From NCBI GenBank assembly GCA_020686985.1, contig JAJEPU010000008.1, positions 30,118 to 94,117 of the forward strand: 64,000 nucleotides of DNA. The letters run 5' to 3'. Position 1 is the stretch's first letter; every line of letters starts with the position of its first letter. This DNA is from Brotaphodocola catenula. GTDB taxonomy: Bacteria > Bacillota > Clostridia > Lachnospirales > Lachnospiraceae. The position numbers and the translations under genes are program-made. Positions 26,822 to 35,502 of this stretch are shown piece after piece. The notes beneath the pieces are model-generated. The model searched no databases. It had not been told where the DNA came from and saw only the letters and a program-made list of their open reading frames with translations.

Positions 26822-26900
26822 TTTCCGCCTGTGCCATTTTTTGTTAGTATAGACGGAAAATTCGAAAATTATGTATGGATGAGTATTGAAGGTATGAGTG

Positions 26901-26979
26901 AAAAAGAATGTGCCGAGTGCGCTTCTTCGTTCCACTGCGGAGCATTTTTTATTTCATAGGGCACAATTTCCTGTCATAT
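26901..26979. repeat. Intergenic repeat family A, copy 4 (diverged)
   Basis: AAAAAGAATGTGCC, then TGCGGAGCATTTTTTA, then TTTCATAGGGCACAATTTCC and TGTCATATAAAA. The hairpin core is 26952-26978 with several changes from copies 1-3. It lies directly past a terminator on the minus strand, as the other copies do. Confidence 0.7.
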
Positions 26980-26980
26980 A

Positions 26981-27025
26981 AAAATGCGACCACATCTGAC
27001 ATGTATAACATGCATCTGTGATCGC
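26981..27025 (-). terminator. Terminator downstream of the coiled-coil membrane gene
   Basis: On the minus strand GCGATCACAGATGCATGT pairs with ACATGTCAGATGTGGTCGC across a short loop, followed by TTTTTATATG. Confidence 0.75.
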
Positions 27026-27107
27026 CATTCCTTCCTTTATTCCCTGTTTCCTTATTTCCTTATTTATTAGTCGCCAGCTCTGTTTTCTATTACGGTTCCA
27101 AAAGTAC

Positions 27108-28217
27108 CTACTTCTGAACCGTAACTACTTTCGCCTTTGTCCGGTAAACCTCAATCGCCTCACTGATATTGGAGGCCTCTCCCCTCTCGATCATACCCTT
27201 CAAATCCTGAATCTTCAACGGATCGAGAAATTCTCTCCCGAGATAGGTGCTGTAATGATCTGCCAGATCCAATCGTCTCTCCTTCACCTCCGTCGAGGTC
27301 TTCTTGAGTTGACTGCGAACTTCCTCATACTCATTCTGAAGACGCACAAGGTCAGCCTCATGGTTATGCTCAATCTCATCCTGAAGAATTGTCTTTGTCA
27401 CATTCTCAAACGTATTCAATGTATCTTTCTTTTTCAGAGCCACACTGCTGAGTTCCTGCTGGATTCTAGCAATCTCATCGTCATATTTTTCCAGATCATA
27501 GAAAGACTCATTCCGATCTTTCCGAATCGTGGAAGTGATCACGCGGATTTTCCTGTCGTTCGCATGAATCTCATCGAGAATCTGACGTCCCTCCTTGAGA
27601 GGTTCCATGTAGCGCATCTTTGTATGGTTGCTCAGTCCGACATACATTCCTCCAAAAATCAGGATATCAAGCGCATAAATTCCTGCAAGATAAATTGTTC
27701 TGTGATTCGGAATTAAAAGATAAATTCCACACGGCAGCGCCACAAACAAAACTGCCACAAACAAGAGCAGAGTCAGAAATTCTTTTATCCACCTCGGGAA
27801 AAACAGCGAGTAATACAGACGACTTTTGCAAAATCCCGGCACATGATTCTGTCTAAAAACAGTCTTCATTCTCAGTCTCAGTTCTTTGTTGTGTGAGTGT
27901 AGTTCAAACGTCTCCTCGGCGATTCTCTCCTTCACTCCCTGATTTTTTGCCTTCTCCCGTCTGGCTCTGGCTTTTTTGAGCTGTTCCTGCGCTTTTCCGA
28001 TCTCTGTATCATAACTGGAATCAATCTCATCCCTGCGCTTTTTGATTGTCTGTGTGACCAGCTCCGCAACCTGTTTGCGCTCCATCTCCAGAAGTTTTTT
28101 CTTTTTTCCCTCATCCTGAATCAACTGTTTTTCTCTGTCTTCCACAACAGCCAACGCTTCCACCGCATTTCTGGCATTTTCCAGAAATTCCACGCATTCC
28201 TTTCCCGTCTGTGCCAT
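27108..28217 (-). CDS. Coiled-coil membrane protein of unknown function
   Basis: A 369-residue protein not recognised as a named family. Charged heptad-like stretches predict coiled coils at about 20-110 (KQLIQDEGKKKKLLEMERK, QEQLKKARARREKAKNQ) and 215-345. Between them lie two membrane segments (FLTLLLFVAVLFVALPCGIY and IYLAGIYALDILIFGGMYVG). Both coils would face the cytoplasm. The ATG at 28217 is preferred to one three codons earlier because GAGGAGG then has normal spacing. It could scaffold a membrane complex. It has its own terminator. Confidence 0.7.
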   Translation of the reverse strand: MAQTGKECVEFLENARNAVEALAVVEDREKQLIQDEGKKKKLLEMERKQVAELVTQTIKKRRDEIDSSYDTEIGKAQEQLKKARARREKAKNQGVKERIAEETFELHSHNKELRLRMKTVFRQNHVPGFCKSRLYYSLFFPRWIKEFLTLLLFVAVLFVALPCGIYLLIPNHRTIYLAGIYALDILIFGGMYVGLSNHTKMRYMEPLKEGRQILDEIHANDRKIRVITSTIRKDRNESFYDLEKYDDEIARIQQELSSVALKKKDTLNTFENVTKTILQDEIEHNHEADLVRLQNEYEEVRSQLKKTSTEVKERRLDLADHYSTYLGREFLDPLKIQDLKGMIERGEASNISEAIEVYRTKAKVVTVQK

Positions 28218-28510
28218 TCTGTCCATTCCTCCTCGCCGTAATCTGCTACCATCACTGTGTCGTCTGTATTATCCACAATTATCTGTATTGTCTGTATCAT
28301 TTATATCTTTATATCTCTATCACATAGCAATTTTTTATTCGGAAGATTCCATATTCCATTTAGAAAATTTTTTCCTGTAAATGGTAACATTTATTTATTT
28401 TTCCGAGCATTCTCTCTTCTCTTTAGTTTACTACGAAATGACATATCCCACAAGGGGCACAAAGATCTCCTTACCGCCCATTCGTCGCACAAACCGCAAT
28501 AAGATCTCTC

Positions 28511-28539
28511 TTGTCAATCCCTCTCAGTTCCGCTATAAT
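28511..28539 (+). promoter_or_regulatory. Promoter of the gene at 28580
   Basis: TTGTCA and TATAAT are separated by 17 bases, 40 bases before the start codon on the plus strand. It is one of few plus-strand promoters in the window. Confidence 0.8.
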
Positions 28540-28579
28540 GTTGCCTGAACACGAACCACAACCAGAAGGGAGAATTTTT

Positions 28580-28846
28580 ATGTTTCGTATGTGGGGAAAA
28601 ATCTGGAAAGACAATCATATGATAAAAGATACGGTCATCGCAAACGGGGATTACAATCAGTCTCGCACCACTATGGTCTTTCAGGCAGTAGAGGACATCT
28701 GTCGTCAATTCGATCTGAGTTGCCCGATCTGGCTGGATTCCAACATCAATGATTTCAAGTTGCATGCAAAAACGCGCTTCACTCAGGACAGCTTTATTGA
28801 ATCCATCGACTTTGATTCTCTGGAAATTCATGTCATTGAAGAATAA
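28580..28846 (+). CDS. Small conserved-looking hypothetical protein
   Basis: An 88-residue soluble protein (MFRMWGKIWKDNHMIKD, VFQAVEDICRQFDLSCPIWL, RFTQDSFIESIDFDSLEIHV). It has clear translation signals (AGAAGGGAGAATTTTT before ATG), a consensus promoter and a following terminator, so it is surely a gene. I know no function for it. Aromatic and acidic composition suggests a compact mixed fold. It runs against its neighbours and is monocistronic. Confidence 0.75.
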   Translation: MFRMWGKIWKDNHMIKDTVIANGDYNQSRTTMVFQAVEDICRQFDLSCPIWLDSNINDFKLHAKTRFTQDSFIESIDFDSLEIHVIEE

Positions 28847-28937
28847 AAGAAATAATAAAAACAATAAGAAAGGCAATAGGAAAAGCAGCAAGAAAAGCAA
28901 CATTAAAAGTAACATTAAACCTGACTGTGAAGGACAT

Positions 28938-28990
28938 AAAACAGGCATACCAGAGAAATTTTGTAACATTCTCTGATATGCCTGTTTTTA
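28938..28990. terminator. Bidirectional terminator between the 28580 and 29016 genes
   Basis: AAACAGGCATACCAGAGAA pairs with its near complement around 12 bases, with T-rich flanks on both strands. It serves the convergent genes on either side. Confidence 0.8.
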
Positions 28991-29015
28991 TTTCACATCA
29001 ATATTCATGTTTCAT

Positions 29016-30089
29016 TTAAATTAAATACTGCTTCAAAATATCTCCGATCAGCTCTACCTCCTCAGGGCTTAAATCCTTCAGCCAGTTCTCTGTCCCTTCC
29101 CGATGCTTTTCCCGGCTCGCTGCCATCTGCTCCAGACTGCGTTTCAGATACTCGGTATCGGAAACGCCATTCTTGTCTCCGGGTTTTCCCTGACTTCCCT
29201 GACGGGTATGTAAATCTGCCTGACCGGAAGCATTACGAATTCCTGTGATTGATGAGGTCTCGCTCTGAGCACTCGAAGTCATTGCATCGCTATTTTCAGC
29301 GGATACCCCCTGATTTGCGCGTCTCTGCCGTTTTCCATTTCCAAACACTGCTCGATTATTTCCATTGCTTCCACTATTTCTGACACCACCCTGCATCACT
29401 GTTCCGGAAAATCCGCTATATTCTCTGCTATTCTCCCTCTCAGTCTCCTCGTTTTCCGTCTCCTCTTTCTCACTGTTCATCTCTGAGCGCAGAGACAGAC
29501 GTCCCAGACTGCGCATTCCCTTTGAAGTTGGAACCGGTCGAATTCCAGATGCAGAGTTTTCACCATCCAACGGCTGATTGCGCGCCATTCTCGGATACAT
29601 CACATTTTCCAGATAATCCTGAAGCGCCATCATCAGCTGTTCTCTTCTGACTCCGGCCGTCACTCCGTCAAATACCAGCGTCAACATTGCCAGCAGAATT
29701 CCACCCGCACCATAAAGCACCATACAGGAAGTATCCAGACGATACCAGTATGCGAGAAATGCGCCAGTTCCTCCTGCAAGCAGACACAGCCAGGTCCACT
29801 GCATTGCCAGCCCGCTCCAACCGTTCAGCGTAAATCCCATGATCTTCATCTCATTCAGCTGATGTTCGAGCCACGCTCCGGTATCCCGCATGCCCTGATT
29901 GACGCGGTAGACATTCTCCGCTCTTGTCTTTAGTTCTTTCAATGTCCGATTCTTCGTCACCGTGAGGTTGGTGCTTTCTTTCAGTAATCCTTTGTAGAGG
30001 CGTCGGGTCAGTCCTCTGGTCAGAATTCCCATCAGACAGAGTCCCGCTAAGACATACAATGCCTTCCCTGTTTCCAATAACTGCATCAT
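29016..30089 (-). CDS. Membrane protein of unknown function
   Basis: A 357-residue protein with an N-terminal membrane segment (LYVLAGLCLMGILT), a short helical region with KNRTLKELKTRAENVYRVNQ, two more segments (WLCLLAGGTGAFLAYWY; MVLYGAGGILLAMLTLVF), then a long Ser/Asn/Gly-rich, surely disordered stretch (about 185-310). A conserved-looking end follows: YLKRSLEQMAASREKH and LSPEEVELIGDILKQYL. I cannot assign a family. The ATG at 30089 has AAAGGGGAG upstream. It stands alone before mtnN. Confidence 0.65.
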   Translation of the reverse strand: MMQLLETGKALYVLAGLCLMGILTRGLTRRLYKGLLKESTNLTVTKNRTLKELKTRAENVYRVNQGMRDTGAWLEHQLNEMKIMGFTLNGWSGLAMQWTWLCLLAGGTGAFLAYWYRLDTSCMVLYGAGGILLAMLTLVFDGVTAGVRREQLMMALQDYLENVMYPRMARNQPLDGENSASGIRPVPTSKGMRSLGRLSLRSEMNSEKEETENEETERENSREYSGFSGTVMQGGVRNSGSNGNNRAVFGNGKRQRRANQGVSAENSDAMTSSAQSETSSITGIRNASGQADLHTRQGSQGKPGDKNGVSDTEYLKRSLEQMAASREKHREGTENWLKDLSPEEVELIGDILKQYLI

Positions 30090-30272
30090 AAAAACAGCTC
30101 CCCTTTCTTTCCTGAATTGTTCGAACAGGATCATTATACTGTTTCCTGTCCGTTTTGGAAAGTTCAGGGAGCCTAGAATCGTTCGTCAAAGTTCGCTAAA
30201 AAACGATTTTCAAGCATGTAAACGGGTTTGAAAATACGTTTGAAGATACATAAAAGATGTTTGATTATTGCA

Positions 30273-30965
30273 TCAGCATGCCTGAATTAAAGCGCGGGTC
30301 AGGCGAACGCTGTGAAGCACTGCCAGTCTCTCAAACTCAGCATAATCCATAGATGCGCTGTCATCTGCCTTATCGGAAATCGCGCGCACAATCAGAAACG
30401 GAACATGGTTTAAATATGATGCCTGTGCAATCGCAGCGCCCTCCATCTCTGTGCAGTATCCATCAAAAGTCTCAATCAGCCATTTCTTCTTCTCTTTGCT
30501 GGAAATGAACTGGTCACCGGTCAGAACGCGTCCCTCAAATACAGCGAGTTCCGGATTTACTTTATGGCAACATTCCTTTGCGAGTGCACGGAGCTTCTCA
30601 TCTGCCGGAAATGCCTGTACATCCATCTGCGGGATCTTTCCCAGCGGGTATCCAAATGTTGTCGCATCGACATCATGCTGGATTGCATCTGTGGATAATA
30701 CCATATCTCCAATGTTAATTTCTGCATGCAGGGAACCTGCAATTCCTGTATTTACAATTCCGTCAACACCGAAACGGTCCACGAGAATCTGAACGCAAAC
30801 TCCTGCATTTACTTTGCCGATTCCAGATCTCACGACAACAGTCATCTTTTCGCCGATTCTTCCCTTATAAAATTCCATTCCGGCAATTTTGGTCACTTCC
30901 GGACATGCCATATCCTGCTTTAACTGCTCTACTTCTTCTGCCATTGCACCGATAATTCCTAACAT
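30273..30965 (-). CDS. mtnN: 5'-methylthioadenosine/S-adenosylhomocysteine nucleosidase
   Basis: A 230-residue nucleoside phosphorylase-fold enzyme that cleaves adenine from MTA, S-adenosylhomocysteine and 5'-deoxyadenosine. Motifs seen: MLGIIGAMAEEVEQL, VVVRSGIGKVNAGVCVQILV, VNTGIAGSL, ATTFGYPLGKIPQMD, the substrate Glu in GYCTEMEGAAIAQASY, and the catalytic Asp in VRAISDKAD. The length is typical. It recycles SAM by-products and supports methionine and autoinducer-2 metabolism. It has its own promoter region of over 600 bases upstream, shared with the divergent TSCPD gene. Confidence 0.96.
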   Translation of the reverse strand: MLGIIGAMAEEVEQLKQDMACPEVTKIAGMEFYKGRIGEKMTVVVRSGIGKVNAGVCVQILVDRFGVDGIVNTGIAGSLHAEINIGDMVLSTDAIQHDVDATTFGYPLGKIPQMDVQAFPADEKLRALAKECCHKVNPELAVFEGRVLTGDQFISSKEKKKWLIETFDGYCTEMEGAAIAQASYLNHVPFLIVRAISDKADDSASMDYAEFERLAVLHSVRLTRALIQAC

Positions 30966-31098
30966 GGTCTTTTCTCCCTTTTCTTTTTTCTTTACTAAAG
31001 TTTCTTTTTTGCTAAATTTTCTTCTTGGTTAAACTTTCTTTTTTGCTTTTGATTGCATTTCGTTATAGGGTTATGGGGTGCTCCGACGGTTGAATAAA

Positions 31099-31200
31099 AT
31101 TCATGCGAACACGTTCTCACTCCGGGTTCATCGTAGCGGTGCATAAGACCGTAAAATACACGGTCTAAGCACCGACGATTCACACGGGTTCGCATTGAAT
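31099..31200. repeat. Long imperfect hairpin in the mtnN-TSCPD intergenic region
   Basis: The ends ATTCATGCGAAC and GTTCGCATTGAAT are complementary, and the centre at 31138-31173 is a strong stem (GGTGCATAAGACCGT with ACGGTCTAAGCACC). The left arm carries about 15 unpaired bases. It could be a structured RNA or a mobile repeat; no protein reading is convincing. Confidence 0.6.
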
Positions 31201-31425
31201 CTTTTCAGCCTCTGTCGCACCAATAAAACCTTCTCAACCACAAAATACATTCTGACACAAACCATAAATATTCTTGCACAACTATAAACGATTCCCACTC
31301 ATAAAACTCAGAGCTTTTTACTCAAACTCACTTCCATAAGAATCCCTTGCGCAATTCTGATCCATTCTCTTCATATCCTTCAATCAGAAACACTGCGCAT
31401 CCCATTATATCTACGAATTCTTCCC

Positions 31426-31454
31426 TTGACAATCTTTTTCGAGAATGACATAAT
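31426..31454 (+). promoter_or_regulatory. Promoter of the TSCPD-domain gene
   Basis: TTGACA and CATAAT are separated by 17 bases, about 140 bases before the start codon. Confidence 0.7.
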
Positions 31455-31596
31455 GAAATTTAAGCAGTTCACTGCGAAAAATTATCATTATCTTTCAAAT
31501 ATGCGTAATTTTCAAGAAAAACAACCCAAGTATCTTTGAAAAGTAATAGAAAAATATTTGAAGAAATTCATATCAACATACGGAGGAAAATAGATT

Positions 31597-31845
31597 ATGG
31601 TTTACAAGACTAGAGGCGTTTGTTCCAGAGAGATTCATTTTGATGTAAAAGATAATAAAGTAGTTAATGTACAGTATGTAGGCGGTTGCTCCGGAAATAC
31701 TCAGGGTGTTGCTCGTCTGATCGAAGGTATGGACATTGACGAGGCAATCAGCCGTATCGAGGGCATCCATTGCGGTCCGCGTCCTACATCCTGCCCAGAC
31801 CAGCTTGCACAGGCTTTAAAGCAGTATAAGGCAGCTCAGCAGTAA
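31597..31845 (+). CDS. TSCPD-domain protein (TIGR03905 type)
   Basis: An 82-residue protein that matches the stand-alone TSCPD family: TRGVCSREIHFDVKDNKVV, VGGCSGNTQGVARLIEGMD and GIHCGPRPTSCPDQLAQAL. The same domain ends adenosylcobalamin-dependent ribonucleotide reductases, and the Cys residues suggest a redox or metal role; the stand-alone form is common in anaerobic Firmicutes and uncharacterised. ATACGGAGGAAAA precedes the ATG. It is monocistronic, with its own promoter and terminator. Confidence 0.9.
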   Translation: MVYKTRGVCSREIHFDVKDNKVVNVQYVGGCSGNTQGVARLIEGMDIDEAISRIEGIHCGPRPTSCPDQLAQALKQYKAAQQ

Positions 31846-31904
31846 GATACTCTAATTAGGTCAGACCTGCTTGCCAAAGCATATACGCTACACACCTATG
31901 CACA

Positions 31905-31952
31905 TAAAAAAATCTCCGTCGGATGAGTCATTTTCCGGCGGGGATTTTTTTA
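31905..31952 (+). terminator. Terminator of the TSCPD gene
   Basis: AATCTCCGTCGGA pairs with TCCGGCGGGGATT and is followed by eight T residues. Confidence 0.85.
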
Positions 31953-32023
31953 TTTTAATCTTTCTTGTTACAACTATTCAAATAAACTGTCTCTCACTAC
32001 AAATTAGCAATTGTAGATAAATA

Positions 32024-32509
32024 TTATTCAAGATATAACGCTGCTGTTGCAGCTCTCCAGTTTTCACTACCCAAATCGTCACTAAATGCACCAAAGACAC
32101 ATCTCAAGCGATATTTTTCACCACGTTTCTGATTTGGAATATCATACGATACAATCGCTTTATTTAAGCTCTGATTCGGATAATCCTCAGCAAGCCAGTC
32201 AAACTGTTTATGTGATACAGCAATCCAACTTCCCGTTGATACCTGGCGCTCCAGATAAACCCATATTATCAACTCATCCATAGCTTCATGACAAAGCAAT
32301 TCTGCATAAGCTCCAATCGTTCCTTTTCCCTCATCAGTAATCTGGACATCCACAGATGAAATCAATCTTCCTCTTGTACTATTTAAAACTTCTATTGTTT
32401 CAATTCCCTGTTTTTTGGCATACTCATCAAATGCAAATGCCTGAAACTGCATCATCAAAGTCATAAAAATACATATAAAAATCCCATATAATTTTATTTT
32501 CTTTTTCAT
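32024..32509 (-). CDS. Secreted DUF6147-like protein
   Basis: A 161-residue protein with a signal peptide (MKKKIKLYGIFICIFMTLMM, cleavage near AFA-FD). The mature part is beta-rich (GRLISSVDVQITDEGKGTI, WVYLERQVSTGSWIAVS, RGEKYRLRCVFGAFSDD) and resembles DUF6147, small exported proteins of Firmicutes without known function. The assignment rests on pattern memory. The DUF4367 gene ends 25 bases upstream on the same strand, so the two form a likely operon. Confidence 0.6.
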   Translation of the reverse strand: MKKKIKLYGIFICIFMTLMMQFQAFAFDEYAKKQGIETIEVLNSTRGRLISSVDVQITDEGKGTIGAYAELLCHEAMDELIIWVYLERQVSTGSWIAVSHKQFDWLAEDYPNQSLNKAIVSYDIPNQKRGEKYRLRCVFGAFSDDLGSENWRAATAALYLE

Positions 32510-32534
32510 ACTACAACAATTATCCTTTCTACAA

Positions 32535-33881
32535 TCATTTGAATGTTAAGCCTTCGATCATTGCCTTAAACTCACCCTCACTTACCATTCCAGATAAATA
32601 GTACTCTGCATCATTTTCTTCTATTTGCGCACTATATTCAATTAGATTATCCTGTAATATATTTCTTTCTATCACAACATTTCTATCAATCCATTTACTA
32701 TATACTTCTAAAAATGGAATTCGATCGGATAATTTTGATTGAGATGCTTCTTTTGAAACTATTTTGTGTTCTTCTCTTAAATAAATATATTTATCTTTAT
32801 ATTGAAATTCAATAATCGCAATATTCCTTTTTACACTTAAACTTATAAATTTCATTCCATCCGGAATATGTTGAAGTTCTAACACCGGAATCCCTAACTC
32901 ATCCTCAATCCTCTGATAAGCCATCTCCAAATTATCTGCTGTGTCCAGAACGGCATTATTCTTCATTACAAGATTCTGCTTTCCCACGATCGGATAAATC
33001 CCATAATTGTATTCTCGTTTTCCAGATGCCACTATTGTTCCACCGAAGACTGCAATGCCTGCTGCCACGGCGACGAGCAGAACCTTCATGCGCTTTTTGT
33101 GGAAAATGGATTGGGATTTTCGGAATGATGGCGTTTCTTTTTTCACCTCCTCTGATATAACAACAGCCGGACTCGCTCCGTGTTTTTGCGATCCGGCTGT
33201 GACTGCCGGAGGCGTTTTGATGCTGACCGGATTGTCTGCTGTTCTTGTCTGTGTAGATGTCTTCTGGAATTCTTCTGTCCAATCCTGAATTTTCATGATT
33301 TCTTCCGCTAAATCCAATACCTCGTCACGTTCCAAAAATGAATTTCTCGACTTTATTTCTATTGCTTTGGATTGGATTTTCGGACCTCTTCGCCTTTTCG
33401 TGAAAATACACATCTTTTTCGGACAGAATGTTTGTCCATTCAAAGAACTTAAATTCTTTGCAAGACCATATCTTAGAATCTTTGATGAATCTTCCGTCAT
33501 TGTTCTTACTGCTTCGCTTCTTCGCTCAAATTCATCTTCTGAAATCGGCTGAATTTTTGCTGCTTGAATTCGTTTCATCAAATCTTGAAAACTGTCTGCA
33601 AGATCATCGTCATCCCCATCTGCATCCATGTCCGTCTCTCTTAGTTTTCCACCCATTTCAACGTTAGTTTTCTCTTTCGTTTCAAATGGCTTCTGATCAT
33701 GGAGAAATGAATCTTCTGATGCCACAGACATATCAGACTCCTTAACCTCTTCTTCAGAAGTTAATCCACAGGCTTTTTCTCCTTCTTTGATCTCCTGCCA
33801 AAGTTTCCGCTCACTCCACTCTTCGAGATGCTTTAAAGAATTTAAGTCTACTCTTGTCTGACGGTGCCCGTTTCTGCTCAC
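32535..33881 (-). CDS. DUF4367-like membrane protein, possible anti-sigma factor
   Basis: A 448-residue protein. The N-terminal 260 residues are charged and cytoplasmic; one membrane segment follows (about 265-286, VLLVAVAAGIAVFGGTIVA). The outside domain resembles DUF4367 (GIPVLELQHIPDGMKFISL, AIIEFQYKDKYIYL), often found on anti-sigma-like partners of ECF sigma factors. A sigma gene lies at 35503-36144 on the same strand, separated by plus-strand murG. The start is GTG with AAGGAG seven bases upstream. A DGDDDD acidic patch lies near residue 90. Confidence 0.65.
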   Translation of the reverse strand: MSRNGHRQTRVDLNSLKHLEEWSERKLWQEIKEGEKACGLTSEEEVKESDMSVASEDSFLHDQKPFETKEKTNVEMGGKLRETDMDADGDDDDLADSFQDLMKRIQAAKIQPISEDEFERRSEAVRTMTEDSSKILRYGLAKNLSSLNGQTFCPKKMCIFTKRRRGPKIQSKAIEIKSRNSFLERDEVLDLAEEIMKIQDWTEEFQKTSTQTRTADNPVSIKTPPAVTAGSQKHGASPAVVISEEVKKETPSFRKSQSIFHKKRMKVLLVAVAAGIAVFGGTIVASGKREYNYGIYPIVGKQNLVMKNNAVLDTADNLEMAYQRIEDELGIPVLELQHIPDGMKFISLSVKRNIAIIEFQYKDKYIYLREEHKIVSKEASQSKLSDRIPFLEVYSKWIDRNVVIERNILQDNLIEYSAQIEENDAEYYLSGMVSEGEFKAMIEGLTFK

Positions 33882-34079
33882 TTTTTCACTCCTTATGTCT
33901 CACAAAAATATTTAAATTCAAAAATACAACGTGATACAAAGTGATTGACGAACTAATATCAACGAAACAGCCATACAATATCGAATGACCATCTAACTAT
34001 TAGTACGCCAACCACTTAAAATAATAACAAACTAATAACAAACTTTTTTCAATGATCTCCTCAGAAAATGGATTCAGGG

Positions 34080-34110
34080 TTGACTTTTTAAGCCCTGTGA
34101 TTAGTATAAT
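34080..34110 (+). promoter_or_regulatory. Possible murG promoter
   Basis: TTGACT and TATAAT on the plus strand are separated by 19 bases, a little long, about 150 bases before murG. Confidence 0.4.
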
Positions 34111-34263
34111 ACTATAAGGATCAGCAGATTAATAAGATTAATAAACATAAGATCAATAAACTCAGCATCAGAAATTCGCAATTCACAATTTCTGGTCATT
34201 CAGCACCCACAATCTATTAATCTCTGCACAATCAATCCTCAAAAATCATCTGGAGGCAATTTT

Positions 34264-35346
34264 ATGAAAAAAATAATTCTGACCGGTGGTGGAACTGCCG
34301 GGCATGTCACCCCCAACTTAGCCCTTCTTCCGTCTCTGAAAGAGCGTGGATATGAAATTCATTATATTGGTACTTACAACGGCATTGAGCGCAAACTCGT
34401 CGAGGGAGCAGGAATTCCTTACGATGGAATCTCCTCCGGCAAACTCCGCCGTTATTTCGATCTGAAGAATTTCTCAGATCCCTTCCGTGTCATCAAAGGT
34501 TACATGGAAGCCCGCAATCTGATGAAAAAATACAAGCCGGATGTTGTCTTCTCAAAGGGCGGTTTTGTGGCTGTTCCAGTTGTTCTCGCCGCAAAGCACT
34601 TTAAAATCCCGACCATCATTCATGAGTCTGATATGACTCCGGGACTTGCTAACAAGATCTGCATCCCGTCCGCTGCAAAAATATGCTGTAACTTCCCTGA
34701 GACACTTCAGTATCTCCCGAAAGAAAAAGCTGTTCTGACCGGTTCCCCGATCCGCAGAGAGCTTCTCGAGGGCGACCGCCTCACCGGTCTTCAGTATGCA
34801 GGTCTCTCTGCTGATAAGCCAGTCATCCTCGTTATCGGAGGTAGCCTCGGTGCTGTCGCCGTTAACAACGCAGTCAGAAGCCTGCTTCCACGTCTGCTCC
34901 CACATTTCCAGATCATACATATCTGTGGCAAGGGACATCTCGACGAGTCTCTGATCGGTCAGACCGGATATGTTCAGTACGAATATGTGGATGCTCCTCT
35001 GCGCCATCTGTTTGCATGCGCAGACCTGATGGTTTCCCGTGCCGGTGCAAACTCCATCTGCGAGATTCTGGCACTCAGAAAACCAAACGTCCTGATTCCG
35101 CTCTCCGCTGCTGCAAGCCGTGGCGACCAGATCCTGAATGCCCGCTCCTTTGAGAAGCAGGGATTCTCCACAGTTCTTGAAGAGGAAACTGTTACGGACG
35201 ACACTCTGTTCGATGCGATTGACCGCACTTACAGAGATCGCCAGAAATTCATTGACGCGATGAGCAAAAGTGCTCATTCCGACGCAGTCACCACCATCGT
35301 GGGACTGATTGAATCCTACGCCGAAAAGAGCACCCAGAAATCATAA
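34264..35346 (+). CDS. murG: UDP-GlcNAc:undecaprenyl-PP-MurNAc-pentapeptide GlcNAc transferase
   Basis: A 360-residue GT28 enzyme that turns lipid I into lipid II on the inner membrane face. Motifs: TGGGTAGHVTPNLALLPSLK (acceptor loop), ISSGKLRRYFDLKNF, DVVFSKGGFVAVPVVLAA, IHESDMTPGLANK, VIGGSLGAVAVN and SRAGANSICEI (donor site). The sequence is closest in pattern to stand-alone MurG-type proteins of Bacillus cereus relatives rather than division-cluster MurG, and it lies outside any dcw cluster. CTGGAGGC precedes the ATG. Whether it is the only MurG in the cell cannot be seen. Confidence 0.93.
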   Translation: MKKIILTGGGTAGHVTPNLALLPSLKERGYEIHYIGTYNGIERKLVEGAGIPYDGISSGKLRRYFDLKNFSDPFRVIKGYMEARNLMKKYKPDVVFSKGGFVAVPVVLAAKHFKIPTIIHESDMTPGLANKICIPSAAKICCNFPETLQYLPKEKAVLTGSPIRRELLEGDRLTGLQYAGLSADKPVILVIGGSLGAVAVNNAVRSLLPRLLPHFQIIHICGKGHLDESLIGQTGYVQYEYVDAPLRHLFACADLMVSRAGANSICEILALRKPNVLIPLSAAASRGDQILNARSFEKQGFSTVLEEETVTDDTLFDAIDRTYRDRQKFIDAMSKSAHSDAVTTIVGLIESYAEKSTQKS

Positions 35347-35396
35347 AACCAGAGACCAACCGTTATTTTTTTCTGCGTTTCATGATCACAATGTAT

Positions 35397-35479
35397 TATT
35401 TCAAATCGACGCAAGCATCGACTTGGCACGTGATTCCGATCAGCTTTGCTGACATCTTCTTATCAGAATCACTGCGCTT
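35397..35479. repeat. Intergenic repeat family C, copy 1 (double stem)
   Basis: TCGACGcaagcATCGACTTGG, then GTGATTCCGATCAGC, TTT, GCTGACATCTTC and TTATCAGAATCAC: an inner stem TCAGCtttGCTGA within an outer GTGATTC..GAATCAC stem. A close copy lies at 58376-58459. It fills the murG-sigma intergenic space and may end both transcripts. Confidence 0.75.
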
Positions 35480-35502
35480 AACGATTTCTTTTCCTTTCCG
35501 TC

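Noticed and set aside
26601..26837. A 78-codon Asn/Thr-rich frame on the minus strand overlapping the yyaC start
   Set aside because: It is the second frame of the same 12-bp repeats; no ribosome site before its start codon.
30995..31195. A 66-codon minus-strand frame through the long hairpin
   Set aside because: It follows both arms of an inverted repeat and lacks a ribosome site; a repeat is the simpler reading.
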